64,000 nucleotides of DNA from Lachnospiraceae bacterium. Lineage in GTDB: Bacteria > Bacillota > Clostridia > Lachnospirales > Lachnospiraceae. The notes beneath the pieces are model-generated. The model was not told the DNA's origin and did not search any database. It was given only the letters and a program-made list of their open reading frames with translations. The stretch is taken from the NCBI GenBank assembly GCA_017437065.1, contig JAFSBX010000131.1:1-64000 (forward strand), given 5' to 3'. A program made the translations under genes and the position numbers. Positions 44,037 to 53,027 of this stretch are shown here, one piece after another. Numbering within the stretch: position 1 is the first letter of the stretch; each line of letters begins with the position of its first letter.

Positions 44037-44240
44037 TTATTGATAATCGTCCAAACCTTGTTCCAAGGTAGGAACACTACAAGCTAACGGAGTGCGGGAA
44101 CAATCCGTGCATCCTAAAGTTTGAACTGATTTATCTTTTGTGCTGTCAGAATCATAATCGATGTTGACATGTCCAACACCATTTGCCATACCGGCATCCA
44201 ACATTTTCACTAAATCATCAATCATTGCTTTATCATCCAT
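44037..44240 (-). CDS. 67-aa Cys-containing protein between PFL pieces (degenerate glycyl-radical-domain relative)
   Basis: Own ribosome site (AGGAAGGAGC) and 30-nt gaps on both sides. Residues 6-30 ([20 protein letters not shown]) align with [20 protein letters not shown] of the 80-aa neighbour (matching D-x-LV-x-x-LD, G, H and N). The second half has no RVSGY motif but has three Cys in [15 protein letters not shown]. It looks like a duplicated radical-domain fragment whose radical loop was replaced. Function unknown; electron transfer, assembly or regulation of PFL are guesses. Confidence 0.75.
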   Translation of the reverse strand: MDDKAMIDDLVKMLDAGMANGVGHVNIDYDSDSTKDKSVQTLGCTDCSRTPLACSVPTLEQGLDDYQ

Positions 44241-44270
44241 AGTAGTGCTCCTTCCTAATGGGTTTTTTAA

Positions 44271-46310
44271 TTATTTATTTAAGTCAAGTTCAATATCGCC
44301 TGCGAATACCTGATCTTCTTTACCAAGAGCACCCGGAATAATTGTAAATGTATTAGAAATACCATCCTGTGCATCTTTGAATGGAAGCTTGGATACAGAA
44401 GAAAGGGATGCTACTGCACCATGAGTATCACGACCATGCATTGGGTTAGCACCCGGAGCAAATGGCTGACCTTTCTTACGTCCGTCAGGTGTGTTACCTG
44501 TAGCCTTACCATATGTTACGTTAGATGTAATAGTAAGGATAGATGTTGTAGGAACACCATTTCTGTAAGTATGATGTCTTCTGATTGCTGTCATAAATTT
44601 GTGAACGATTTCCTGAGCGATTAAGTCTACGCGGTCATCATCGTTACCATATTTAGGGAAGTCACCTGTTGTCTTGAAGTCAACGATGATTCCGTCTTCA
44701 TCACGAATAACTTCTACTTTAGCATATTTAATAGCTGATAAGGAGTCAGCTACGATAGAAAGTCCTGCAACACCTGTAGCGAAGTAACGTTTTACATCTC
44801 TGTCATGAAGTGCCATTTCAGCTCTTTCATAGCAGTATTTGTCATGCATGTAGTGGATGATGTTCAATGTATTAACGTATACATCTGCCTGCCATTCAAC
44901 CATATCCATGAATTTCTGCATTACATCATCATAATCAAGAACGTCGCCTTCAACTGCACGGTATCTTGGTCCAACCTGTTTCTTTGTTACTTCGTCAACA
45001 CCGCCGTTTAAAGCGTAAAGTAAACATTTAGCAAGGTTAGCACGAGCGCCGAAGAACTGCATTTCTTTACCGATTACCATGGAAGATACACAGCAAGCAA
45101 TACCGTAGTCATCACCATGTGTTGCTCTCATAAGGTCATCGTTTTCGTACTGGATGGAAGAAGACTGGATAGACATCTTAGCACAGTATCTCTTGAAGTT
45201 TTCAGGAAGTCTTGTAGACCAGAGAACTGTTAAGTTCGGTTCCGGTGAAGCTCCTAAGTTTGTTAATGTGTGTAAGTAACGGAAGGACATCTTAGATACT
45301 AATGGACGTCCGTCAACACCAACACCACCGATGGATTCTGTTACCCATACCGGGTCACCAGCGAAGATCTGGTTGTATTCAGGTGTACGAGCAAATTTGA
45401 TGCAACGTAATTTCATGATGAAGTGATCAACGAATTCCTGAATCTGTTCTTCTGTAAATGTTCCGTTAGCTAAGTCTCTTTCAGCGTAGCAGTCGATGAA
45501 TGTGGATGTACGTCCGAGGGACATAGCAGCACCATTCTGCTCTTTAACTGCACATAAGTATCCGAAGTAAGTAGCCTGAATAGCTTCTTTTACGTTTGTA
45601 GCAGGTCTTGCGATGTCACATCCGTAGGAAGCAGCCATTTCTTTCATCTGTTTAAGAGCTACGATCTGTTCGGAGATTTCTTCACGAAGACGGATAACGT
45701 CATCTGTCATAACACGTCCTGTGGAATCTTTCTGCTCTAATTTATCTTCGATAAGTCTGTCAATACCATATAAAGCAACACGTCTGTAGTCACCGATGAT
45801 ACGTCCACGTCCGTAAGCATCCGGAAGACCTGTGATGATGTGTGAAGAACGGCAAGCTCTCATTTCTGCATTGTAAGCATCGAAACATCCTGCATTGTGT
45901 GTTTTTCTATGTGTAGAGAAGAACTCACTGATTTCAGGATCTACTTCATATCCGTTATCAGAGCAAGCTTTTTCTGCCATTCTGATACCGCCGTATGGCT
46001 GTAAAGAACGTTTGAAAGGTTTGTCTGTCTGGAAACCAACGATAGTTTCTTTGTCTTTGTCTAAGTATCCGGGACCGTGAGAAGTAATTGTAGAAATTAC
46101 TTTTGTGTCCATATCAAGAACACCGCCTGCTTCACGTTCTTTTTTCTGTAAATCAAGTACCTGTGCCCACAAATCTTTTGTGTTCTGTGTAGCATCAGCT
46201 AAGAATGATTCATCTCCATCATATGGATGGTAGTTTTTCTGAATGAAATCACGAACATTGATTTCACTTTCCCATTTTCCGCCTACAAAATCTTTCCATT
46301 CTGGTCTCAT
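44271..46310 (-). CDS. pflB: Pyruvate formate-lyase large subunit lacking the C-terminal glycyl radical domain
   Basis: 679 aa, about 80 short of the usual ~750. Typical PFL motifs are present: the [20 protein letters not shown] region, the catalytic Cys pair in GIACCVSSM, and the final [20 protein letters not shown]. It stops there, where conventional PFL continues into the Gly-radical domain. The first codon follows AGGAGG. With the 67-aa and 80-aa genes downstream it forms a three-gene operon that should reconstitute PFL, which splits pyruvate into formate and acetyl-CoA. Confidence 0.95.
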   Translation of the reverse strand: MRPEWKDFVGGKWESEINVRDFIQKNYHPYDGDESFLADATQNTKDLWAQVLDLQKKEREAGGVLDMDTKVISTITSHGPGYLDKDKETIVGFQTDKPFKRSLQPYGGIRMAEKACSDNGYEVDPEISEFFSTHRKTHNAGCFDAYNAEMRACRSSHIITGLPDAYGRGRIIGDYRRVALYGIDRLIEDKLEQKDSTGRVMTDDVIRLREEISEQIVALKQMKEMAASYGCDIARPATNVKEAIQATYFGYLCAVKEQNGAAMSLGRTSTFIDCYAERDLANGTFTEEQIQEFVDHFIMKLRCIKFARTPEYNQIFAGDPVWVTESIGGVGVDGRPLVSKMSFRYLHTLTNLGASPEPNLTVLWSTRLPENFKRYCAKMSIQSSSIQYENDDLMRATHGDDYGIACCVSSMVIGKEMQFFGARANLAKCLLYALNGGVDEVTKKQVGPRYRAVEGDVLDYDDVMQKFMDMVEWQADVYVNTLNIIHYMHDKYCYERAEMALHDRDVKRYFATGVAGLSIVADSLSAIKYAKVEVIRDEDGIIVDFKTTGDFPKYGNDDDRVDLIAQEIVHKFMTAIRRHHTYRNGVPTTSILTITSNVTYGKATGNTPDGRKKGQPFAPGANPMHGRDTHGAVASLSSVSKLPFKDAQDGISNTFTIIPGALGKEDQVFAGDIELDLNK

Positions 46311-46379
46311 TTTGAAATAGCCTCCTATAAATTTGAAATTAGATTAATATATTACATGGATTCCGCAAGAAATCCGAAC

Positions 46380-46457
46380 ACCGTTAAACGGTATTGTGTG
46401 CATTAAATATGCTAATCTTTGTAAATCATTATAGGGTATTTCATCGACAAACGTCAA
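46380..46457 (-). promoter_or_regulatory. pflB promoter and leader palindrome
   Basis: Read on the minus strand: TTGACG (46452-46457), an 18-nt spacer, TATAAT (46428-46433), a strong sigma-A-type promoter. Downstream in the leader, ACCGTT-A-AACGGT (46380-46392) is a perfect 13-nt dyad and possible operator. No Rex-type site is seen. The 412-nt gap 46311-46722 also holds the forward promoter listed next. Confidence 0.7.
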
Positions 46458-46552
46458 GTAAGGCAGTGTACTTTTTTCTATACAAAAGGGTGATGTTTTG
46501 TATGTTTTTAGAAATGAATAATTTAAGATGCAAAACTCTTTAAAATATATTT

Positions 46553-46596
46553 TGTTCGTAAAATACTTGAATAAACGAACATAGTTGTTTTATAAT
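46553..46596 (+). promoter_or_regulatory. Promoter and inverted repeat of the HTH/HipA-like pair
   Basis: TTGAAT (46567-46572), an 18-nt spacer and TATAAT (46591-46596) form a forward promoter. TGTTCGT (46553-46559) and ACGAACA (46575-46581) are an inverted repeat with a 15-nt spacer that surrounds the -35 box. This fits autorepression by the HTH protein encoded at 46723. A ~120-nt leader follows. Confidence 0.55.
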
Positions 46597-46722
46597 AAAT
46601 ATAGATTTTGACACGATTTTTTACAGATAAAACGTAACTATTTAGGATAGGTCGAAGCACTTGTTGCTGAGACCGTAAGAACATGATTCAGGGGTGCAAA
46701 AAACTTAGGGGAGGTGTCCTGT

Positions 46723-47448
46723 ATGACAGAAAGAGAAAAGATGCAGGAGATGGAGATTGAACGATTGAAAAGAAAATTACAGAAAATGTCGGAGGCATAT
46801 CAAAAAAAGGCGGCGGAGCTGGAAGCTTTGAAAAATGAAAATATGAAAAGGAACAGAAGAAAGAGGGGAAGACCCGTAATTGATGAAAAAAAGAGGGTGC
46901 AGATTCTTTCTTTATGTCAAATGGGAAATACGATGCGTGAAATAGCAGGAAAAACGGAAGTGGCGTTGAGTACGGTTCATAAAGTTATTGCAGAAGCGTC
47001 CAAGGAGTCAAGGGCTGTTTATGTATACATGAACCGAAAAGAGCCGGCAACCATTATTGATACAATCGAATTAACCGGTAAAGTAAGAATAGAAAATATT
47101 ACGGATGATATGTTAAGCCGAGCCTTTGGGGTAGAGGAAAAGCCTGATTGGGGAGACTTCCGCCAGTTTATGGAAGATAGATGTATGCCGCGTACCCGCT
47201 ATGGTGTGGAGGAAGAACTGAAAAGCATGGGAATTGACAGTTATGATCCATTTTTAATTATTGAGAAAACGGACGGACGTGTTTATGGTGACGGACAATG
47301 GTTAAAGAAAATGCCGATTGACTGGATTGTTCAGTATGATGAAATTGTAAAACAGAAGGATGAAGGACAAGGGAAGAAACAAAAGTTGAAAAGACTTATT
47401 CAGGAAAACCAAGAAATAAAAGGATATATTGAAAAATACTGTGAATGA
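46723..47448 (+). CDS. HTH protein partnered with a HipA-like kinase
   Basis: 241 aa. Coiled-coil N terminus (about 1-45), a basic RRKRGRPVIDEKK stretch, a resolvase-like helix-turn-helix (ILSLCQMGNTMREIAGKTEV, then ALSTVHKVI), and a C-terminal domain with RAFGVEEKPDWGDFRQFMED, RCMPRTRYG and YDPFLIIEKTDGR. That last block is familiar from genes paired with HipA-like kinases and may be the contact domain. ATG 46723 follows GGGGAGG. It overlaps nothing and sits 10 nt before the kinase gene. Confidence 0.75.
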   Translation: MTEREKMQEMEIERLKRKLQKMSEAYQKKAAELEALKNENMKRNRRKRGRPVIDEKKRVQILSLCQMGNTMREIAGKTEVALSTVHKVIAEASKESRAVYVYMNRKEPATIIDTIELTGKVRIENITDDMLSRAFGVEEKPDWGDFRQFMEDRCMPRTRYGVEEELKSMGIDSYDPFLIIEKTDGRVYGDGQWLKKMPIDWIVQYDEIVKQKDEGQGKKQKLKRLIQENQEIKGYIEKYCE

Positions 47449-47458
47449 AGGAGTAACC

Positions 47459-48274
47459 ATGATAAATATAGAAAATTTACCACCAGCACAGGGAGAAAAA
47501 ATAAATACATCTTCAAAAGGAAATCAGAACAAGTGGTTTTATCAGAACCGCTGGTATAAACAGGATGGTCTGGGATACGAAGCGTTGTCGGAAGTTCTGG
47601 TATCCAGGCTGCTTGAAAAAACAAATGTTGGAAACTATGTTCCATATCGCTTTGAGATATTGGAAAATCAAGGTCGGCAGTTTTGCGGCTGTGTGTCGGA
47701 GAATTTTATGAAACAGGAGGATGAACGTCTTATCTCGATTGAACGTCTGGTGCAGGCATATTATAGGGAAAGTGCAGCAGAAATGACAGCGGGAATTGCG
47801 GATATACAAGAGAGAATTAAATGTATTGAAGATGTGGTTAGTAAAATTACGGGACTAAAGGATTTTGGCATTTATTTAAAAAAAATAATTACAATTGATG
47901 CGTTGTTTTTTAATGAAGACAGACATTTTCACAACATAGCGGTTGTGCAAAGAAAGGATGGTTCTTTTCGGGAGTGCCCTATTTTTGATAATGGTGCAGC
48001 TCTTTTTTCTGATATAAAACATGATTACCCGTTGCATTTATCGGTTGCTGATTGTGTGAGACGTATCAAAGCAAAGCCTTTTGCAATGGATTTTGATGAG
48101 CAGCTTGATGCCTGTGACATTCTTTATGGTGATTTTAGGTTCAGGGCGACGTTTACCATGGATGATGTAGAAAGGTGTGTTAAGGAATTTGAGGGGATAT
48201 ACAACACGGAAATTCTTGAACGTGTCAGAAATACTATGCGACAGCAAATGCGAAAATATTCCTATTTGTTTTAA
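47459..48274 (+). CDS. HipA-like protein kinase
   Basis: 271 aa. The C-terminal half has the HipA catalytic pattern: DALFFNEDRHFHNIAVV (Asp in N-x-D-R-H, Asn in the metal loop) and PIFDNGAALFSD (DFG-equivalent). An N-terminal region with QNKWFYQNRWYKQDGLGYEA recalls the HipA nucleotide-binding segment, but it lacks the full HipA N-domain. HipA kinases phosphorylate GltX or other targets and cause growth arrest; partner HTH proteins restrain them. ATG 47459 follows AAGGAG. Confidence 0.82.
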   Translation: MINIENLPPAQGEKINTSSKGNQNKWFYQNRWYKQDGLGYEALSEVLVSRLLEKTNVGNYVPYRFEILENQGRQFCGCVSENFMKQEDERLISIERLVQAYYRESAAEMTAGIADIQERIKCIEDVVSKITGLKDFGIYLKKIITIDALFFNEDRHFHNIAVVQRKDGSFRECPIFDNGAALFSDIKHDYPLHLSVADCVRRIKAKPFAMDFDEQLDACDILYGDFRFRATFTMDDVERCVKEFEGIYNTEILERVRNTMRQQMRKYSYLF

Positions 48275-48404
48275 GTTATAAGTTAGGAAAATCGGAAAAA
48301 CAATGAATAACTTGCCAGAAACAAGGGAAAGTATTATACTAAGAAATGGTGGTTTGAACGCCGTAAAGCAATATAATGATTTAGTTGATATAAGGAGGTT
48401 TATC

Positions 48405-48596
48405 ATGGCAGATATAACAAAAGAAATGACAATCGGAGAAATTTTAAGAGCATATCCTAATGCAGCACCGGTTTTAATGGAAGCAGGTATGCATTGTTTA
48501 GGATGTCCTTCCGCACAGGGAGAAAGCTTAGAAGAAGCTGTTATGGTTCATGGCATGAATATTGATGATTTAATGGCTAAGCTTACAGCATTATAA
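48405..48596 (+). CDS. DUF1858 domain protein
   Basis: 63 aa with the DUF1858 pattern: [20 protein letters not shown], then [18 protein letters not shown]. The CxxC pair could form a disulfide or bind a metal; the domain is often found with hybrid cluster or redox proteins. The long frame from 48303 is not supported; ATG 48405 follows AAGGAGG. Function unknown. Confidence 0.88.
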   Translation: MADITKEMTIGEILRAYPNAAPVLMEAGMHCLGCPSAQGESLEEAVMVHGMNIDDLMAKLTAL

Positions 48597-48635
48597 TTAT
48601 AGGATTGAAAGATATCAGTAACGCTTCTGAGCGGT

Positions 48636-48669
48636 GCAGAGTGTATGAGGTATATGCTCTGCTTTTTTT
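48636..48669 (+). terminator. Terminator after the DUF1858 gene
   Basis: GCAGAG (48636-48641) pairs with CTCTGC (48657-48662), with partial inner pairing, and a 7-T tail follows. The tail overlaps the upstream end of the next gene's ribosome-site region. Confidence 0.75.
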
Positions 48670-48689
48670 ATTTTAACGAGGGGATGAGA

Positions 48690-49331
48690 ATGGGAAAAAT
48701 TAGAATCCAGATTACAAAAGGTTATATAATAACACTACTATTTCTTGTTTTTGGTTTATTTAATTTTTTTAATGGAATGAAAGCATACTATGATTCGAAG
48801 AATGCGGTTTTATTGTCGGAATTGAAATTTGATGAATGCGCTGAGGGGCAGTATGTGTGTGGAAGTATAGAATCGTATGTTGTGAAAAGGTTAGAGACTA
48901 AATATTTTGGGAATAGTGGTACATTGATAACTGCAATGGGGACAGAATATAATTTTTATACAATTCCCACCGCGGATAATAAATATATCAGAATCATGAT
49001 AAGGGATAAATCTGACACAGATGCATTAGAGGAATTTGTTCGGGGGCAGGGAGAAGGTGTGTATATTGAAGGGGAAATTGTGAAATCAGCTTTACCGTTG
49101 AACTACGGGTGGTATAAAGGGGTAGAAGGTTGGGAGAATAAGGTATTAGAGGAAATAGTGCATCCAAACTATGTTATAAAAGAAATAGATTTCAGTAAAA
49201 AAATGAAGCAAGTGTATATAGGTATTGTTTTGATGCTGGGTGCAGTCGGCTGTTTTATATTGTCAGGTGGTATAGAGGATTTTGTGATATTTGAAAAAAA
49301 TGAGGCTGAGAATTCAGTACTATCTGATTAA
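48690..49331 (+). CDS. Unrecognised membrane protein with two transmembrane segments
   Basis: 213 aa. A membrane helix near the N terminus (GYIITLLFLVFGLFNFFNG), an extracellular or cytoplasmic domain of ~130 aa with mixed beta-strands (EYNFYTIPTADNKYIRIMIR), and a second helix near the end (VYIGIVLMLGAVGCFILSGG). No enzyme motif is visible and I do not recognise the family. ATG 48690 gives good spacing from GAGGGG. It stands alone between two terminators. Confidence 0.7.
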   Translation: MGKIRIQITKGYIITLLFLVFGLFNFFNGMKAYYDSKNAVLLSELKFDECAEGQYVCGSIESYVVKRLETKYFGNSGTLITAMGTEYNFYTIPTADNKYIRIMIRDKSDTDALEEFVRGQGEGVYIEGEIVKSALPLNYGWYKGVEGWENKVLEEIVHPNYVIKEIDFSKKMKQVYIGIVLMLGAVGCFILSGGIEDFVIFEKNEAENSVLSD

Positions 49332-49351
49332 TACAATATTTGGAAATACAT

Positions 49352-49395
49352 AAAAGGACAAAGCGAGGAAGTAGTTTCCAGGCTCTGTCCTTTTT
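49352..49395. terminator. Bidirectional terminator between the membrane-protein and mecA genes
   Basis: AAAAGGACA(A)AGC and GCT(C)TGTCCTTTT arms with a 17-nt loop, T and A tracts on each side, between convergent genes. Confidence 0.85.
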
Positions 49396-49398
49396 GTG

Positions 49399-50157
49399 TT
49401 AAATTTCTGCTAATGCCTGTAAAGCAGAATCTTTGATCAAAGGTGTAAAATGTTCTTCCAGATAAGCTTCGCTTGCAGAAGAAAAACGCTCCAGTGTACC
49501 ATATTCAGAAAGGATATTACAAATTTTGTTGTATTCTTCCGGTGTATGGTCGCCTTTAGCTAATGTTAACAGATAAGAATCCGTTGTTTCATTTTTATAC
49601 AATGAATTAGATTCGTGATAATTATTATTGACTATGTGTGCAAGACGAATTAACTCATGCAACGTATGGAAAGAAAAAACCCGTATAAGACTCTTAGCCG
49701 CCGGAGTCTCTTTTTTTGATGTCTGCACGGGCTTTGAATCTTTTTCATCTTTGGAAAAATCAGAATTCAAAGTATCTTCATGAATTCTCTTGAATAAATC
49801 AAGGACTTCATCCGCCCCTTCGACAAGCTCATCAAGCAAATCATCTGTATCGTCATCGCCATCATGTATGGAAGGCGCAAATTTTGAGAAACGTGTATCC
49901 AGTTCTTCCGGATCTTCTACCTTAGTAATAATTAACACGATACATTCAGAATTCAAAGGGATAGCTTCAATCATAAGCGGAATGTCTTCAGCTTCAAATC
50001 CGAACTCGAAAGCTGCCTGTTGCATCATGTCACGGAATAAGCTTTTCGCTTTTTCTGTTCCGTATGCAAGTTCACTGATTTTCAGCTCACGGTCTGCTAA
50101 ATCCTCTCTGGTCAGAGTACAACGAATCTGATGGTCATTTACTTTTTCTATTTTCAT
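49399..50157 (-). CDS. mecA: Adaptor protein MecA
   Basis: 252 aa. N-terminal substrate-binding domain MKIEKVNDHQIRCTLTREDL, then ELAYGTEKAKSLFRDMMQQA; an acidic linker (HDGDDDTDDLLDELVEGAD); and a C-terminal ClpC-binding domain with VFSFHTLHELIRLAHIV. MecA brings substrates to the ClpCP protease, for example the competence factor ComK in Bacillus. Its length is typical. Upstream is a long gene-less region. Confidence 0.93.
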   Translation of the reverse strand: MKIEKVNDHQIRCTLTREDLADRELKISELAYGTEKAKSLFRDMMQQAAFEFGFEAEDIPLMIEAIPLNSECIVLIITKVEDPEELDTRFSKFAPSIHDGDDDTDDLLDELVEGADEVLDLFKRIHEDTLNSDFSKDEKDSKPVQTSKKETPAAKSLIRVFSFHTLHELIRLAHIVNNNYHESNSLYKNETTDSYLLTLAKGDHTPEEYNKICNILSEYGTLERFSSASEAYLEEHFTPLIKDSALQALAEI

Positions 50158-50331
50158 GCTATCACATCCTTACTATATATATGATACTGCACAGATTAAG
50201 TTTGGTTCCTTTCATCTGTGAGCTGTTGAATATATTTGGTGTTTAAAGTATCTTATACTTTTCCGTCTTTTTAGTCAATAGTAGAGGAAAAGTGTTTAAA
50301 AAAATTTTATATATTTTTTTACAAATAAAGC

Positions 50332-50360
50332 TTGCAATATCCGGAAACAGCGAATATAAT
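50332..50360 (+). promoter_or_regulatory. Strong promoter inside the 643-nt gene-less gap
   Basis: TTGCAA (50332-50337), a 17-nt spacer, TATAAT (50355-50360). The first downstream open frame begins 440 nt later, so this promoter most likely drives a non-coding RNA. Confidence 0.75.
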
Positions 50361-50366
50361 ACAATG

Positions 50367-50678
50367 CAGAGATACCTTTCGGATAATCAGCATCGAAAGG
50401 AGGCTTTATAGAAGTATACGCAGTACGGACGTTATCCGTGTATTTTATATTTCAATTTTAATCTTTAAACTTATCTGTCCTTAGGACATATCGAAATCCT
50501 TATTACCCAATGATTTTTTAAATTGATAGAAGAATAAAAATAAGGAAATCTTGCAAGCATATTAATGCGCGTGGTCAATGGTCAAAGATTAATTTTCCAA
50601 ATATTTATCAGACTTATAATTCAAAAATTTATTTTATCGGGAATACTATATTTGTATTTGTATGTCCGGGTATCTCTT
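50367..50678 (+). ncRNA. Candidate structured non-coding RNA (~310 nt), class unassigned
   Basis: The 5' end AGAGATACC (50368-50376) is an exact complement of GGTATCTCT (50669-50677), closing a ~310-nt RNA. Inside are CTTTCG/CGAAAG (50376-50399), ACGGA/TCCGT (50425-50439), TGTCC-TTA-GGACA (50476-50488) and TCCTTATT/AATAAGGA arms. The loop GGATAA (50381-50386) could pair with TTATCC (50432-50437) as a pseudoknot competing with the ACGGA stem. No tmRNA, RNase P or SRP signature is present. A raiA-type or other known large RNA is possible. No clear terminator was found after the 3' arm. Confidence 0.6.
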
Positions 50679-50800
50679 GAACTCTATTAGTATTATCGGC
50701 ATTTTTCCATGAATCTATAATGGTAATACAAACTAAATATATCGCGAAATCTCCTTTTTGGAAAAGTTTGTATAAAAAATAACAGGGGGATGATACATAT

Positions 50801-51013
50801 ATGCTTTCAGAGGAAACAGAAGAAAATATGAGAAAAAATCTGGAAAAAGCAGTGCAGAGAGGTGCCAGTCTTTATCTGGAGGGAGTAAGGAGCACGCCGG
50901 AAGCTATTGTAAGATATTGCGTTAATGAAGAAATGTCTTATATGCCGGATTATGTATGGAATAACGAAGGAAAATTGACGGAAGTCAGATATGACAAAAT
51001 CAGGCACACGTAG
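50801..51013 (+). CDS. Unrecognised 70-aa acidic/basic small protein
   Basis: 70 aa with a GGGGGATGATAC ribosome site. The sequence is helical and charged in the first half (EETEENMRKNLEKAVQRG), then VRYCVNEEMSYMPDYVWN, and ends in KIRHT. No signal peptide, membrane segment or known motif. It follows the ncRNA region and precedes a 200-nt gap with the next gene's promoter. It may be a genuine small protein; I do not recognise it. Confidence 0.6.
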   Translation: MLSEETEENMRKNLEKAVQRGASLYLEGVRSTPEAIVRYCVNEEMSYMPDYVWNNEGKLTEVRYDKIRHT

Positions 51014-51215
51014 GCGGAAGAAGAAATAAGGTAAATTCTGCTCAAACTAAAGTTAGGAAATAGAGAGCGGCCCCTCTTGTATGATAATAAATGTGCAGAA
51101 AGTGCCGGAAAAATGTAAAAAAAGTACGGTGTTGGCTTGAAAAATGTCAAAATTGGTAATGACGATAAGAAAATAGTTTGTTATAATAGAGGGCGGTCAG
51201 AAAGGAGCTGGATTA

Positions 51216-52901
51216 ATGAAAAAAGCGATTCCGGTTATCATTGCGATTGCCCTCATTATTATAGTAGGTGTAGCATACATTGGTATGAAATTTTTGGGAA
51301 GATATACATATTCGGAAGAATATGCGGATTTAAACGAATATTATGCAGTAAGTGGAGAAGAAACCGCTATAGTGTTGCAGGATGAGATTGTAGAGGAGAA
51401 AGCATTACTGCGTGACGGCAGTTATTATTTTGATTATGCAACGGTTCGTAAATACTTTAACGACCGTTTTTATGTGGATAAAACAGAAGGATTATTATTG
51501 TATACAACGGCAGTGGATACGATACGAACAGAAATTGGAAGCAACATTTATGTAAAAGATGGTATGGCTGAGGAAGAAAGCTATGTACTTTCTTTTTATG
51601 AAGGAGAAACGTTGTATCTGGCGGCAGACTATGTGAAGAAGTTTTCTAATTATTCCTATGAAGCATTTGCAAAGCCGAATCGTTTACAGGTGTATACGGA
51701 ATGGGGAGAAATTCAGACAGCCCAAATTAAAAAAGATACGTCAGTACGTTATCAGGGTGGTGTGAAAAGTGATATTTTAAAAGATGTTTATGCAGACGAT
51801 ACGGTGACGGTTTTGGAAGAGATGGAGAATTGGTCAAAGGTCAAAACGGCAGATGCAGTAATCGGTTATGTAGAAAATAAGCGTCTTTACGGAAAAACAA
51901 CGACGGAACAGATTCCGATAACAGACTATGTAGAGCCGGAGTATACAAGCCTTACAAGAGATTATAAAATTAATCTGGCATGGCATCAGGTATGGTCGGC
52001 GGATGCTAACAGTACACTGGATGAGATGATGGCGGCAACAAAAACTGTGAATGTGATTTCACCTACATGGTTTTCGCTTTCCGATAATGAAGGAAATTTT
52101 ACTAATATTGCATCAACTTCCTATGTACAAAGGGCACATGATATGGGATTGGAAGTATGGGCGTTGATTGATAATTTTAGTACGGAAATTGACACAAAAA
52201 CAATTCTTTCATCAACAACTAAAAGAGCATATTTGATTAATAATCTTGTTCAGACGGTAAAAGATTATGGTATTGACGGAATCAATATTGACTTTGAGCA
52301 GGTTGCCATGGATGCAGGCGATGATTATATTCAATTTATCAGGGAACTTTCGGTTGTATGTCGTAAAGAAGGAATTGTACTTTCGGTAGATAATTACGTT
52401 CCTACTGCATATACCGCTCATTATAACAGAAAAGAACAGGGATTGTTTGCAGACTATGTGATTATCATGGGATATGACGAATATTATGCGGGCAGTCCGG
52501 AAGCGGGACCGGTTTCTTCCATAGAATATGTAGAAAACGGAATTGCGGATACCGTAGAGGTAGTACCGGCGAATAAAGTAATTAATGCCGTACCGTTTTA
52601 TACAAGGGTATGGAAAACCACAAACGGAACGCTGGACAGTGAGGCGGTATCCATGGATGTGGCAACGCAGTTTATTGCGAATAACGGAATTGAGACTTAT
52701 TGGAATGAAACAACCTGTCACAATTACGGAGAAGCGCAAATAGGAGATGTGTTCTATCAGGTTTGGCTGGAAGATACACAGGCATTACAGGATAAATTGA
52801 ATGTAATGAAAAAGTACAATCTTGGTGGTGTTGCAGAATGGAAACTGGGACTGGAAAATGCAGCAGCATGGGATTTAATTGCAAATTATATGAATGAATA
52901 A
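51216..52901 (+). CDS. Membrane-anchored GH18 glycosidase with SH3-like domain
   Basis: 561 aa. An uncleaved N-terminal anchor (AIPVIIAIALIIIVGVAYIG), a copper-amine-oxidase-N-like region, an SH3b domain (about 165-225: TSVRYQGGVKSDILK, EMENWSKVKT), then a GH18 barrel with the catalytic DGINIDFEQV motif (DxxDxDxE) and VIIMGYDEYY. Relatives (YaaH/CwlJ-associated and LysM glucosaminidases) act on peptidoglycan, often during sporulation or germination. Likely an exported wall-remodelling glucosaminidase. Ribosome site AAAGGAGC. Confidence 0.9.
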   Translation: MKKAIPVIIAIALIIIVGVAYIGMKFLGRYTYSEEYADLNEYYAVSGEETAIVLQDEIVEEKALLRDGSYYFDYATVRKYFNDRFYVDKTEGLLLYTTAVDTIRTEIGSNIYVKDGMAEEESYVLSFYEGETLYLAADYVKKFSNYSYEAFAKPNRLQVYTEWGEIQTAQIKKDTSVRYQGGVKSDILKDVYADDTVTVLEEMENWSKVKTADAVIGYVENKRLYGKTTTEQIPITDYVEPEYTSLTRDYKINLAWHQVWSADANSTLDEMMAATKTVNVISPTWFSLSDNEGNFTNIASTSYVQRAHDMGLEVWALIDNFSTEIDTKTILSSTTKRAYLINNLVQTVKDYGIDGINIDFEQVAMDAGDDYIQFIRELSVVCRKEGIVLSVDNYVPTAYTAHYNRKEQGLFADYVIIMGYDEYYAGSPEAGPVSSIEYVENGIADTVEVVPANKVINAVPFYTRVWKTTNGTLDSEAVSMDVATQFIANNGIETYWNETTCHNYGEAQIGDVFYQVWLEDTQALQDKLNVMKKYNLGGVAEWKLGLENAAAWDLIANYMNE

Positions 52902-52909
52902 AAATAGAG

Positions 52910-52945
52910 ACCATCATGGGAGTGAATTCCTGTGGTGGTTTTTTT
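52910..52945 (+). terminator. Terminator after the GH18 gene
   Basis: ACCATCATGGGA (52910-52921) pairs with TCCTGTGGTGGT (52928-52939), allowing G-T pairs, followed by T to 52945. Confidence 0.88.
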
Positions 52946-53027
52946 GTAATAGGAAAGTTGAGGTATATTGGACAGCTTGTAGTTAATATCTTAGTAGAAA
53001 TTAGTAGTTGGTTATAAGAGGTCGATA

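Noticed and set aside
43763-46310. Possible frameshift or sequencing error that broke a normal pflB
   Set aside because: The 80-aa piece has its own GGAGG and ATG, the gaps are clean, and a different gene with its own ribosome site lies between. A simple frameshift would not create this arrangement.
51137-51385. 82-aa forward frame upstream of and overlapping the GH18 gene
   Set aside because: It overlaps the GH18 start in another frame, runs through the promoter-like TATAAT of that gene, and has no ribosome site.
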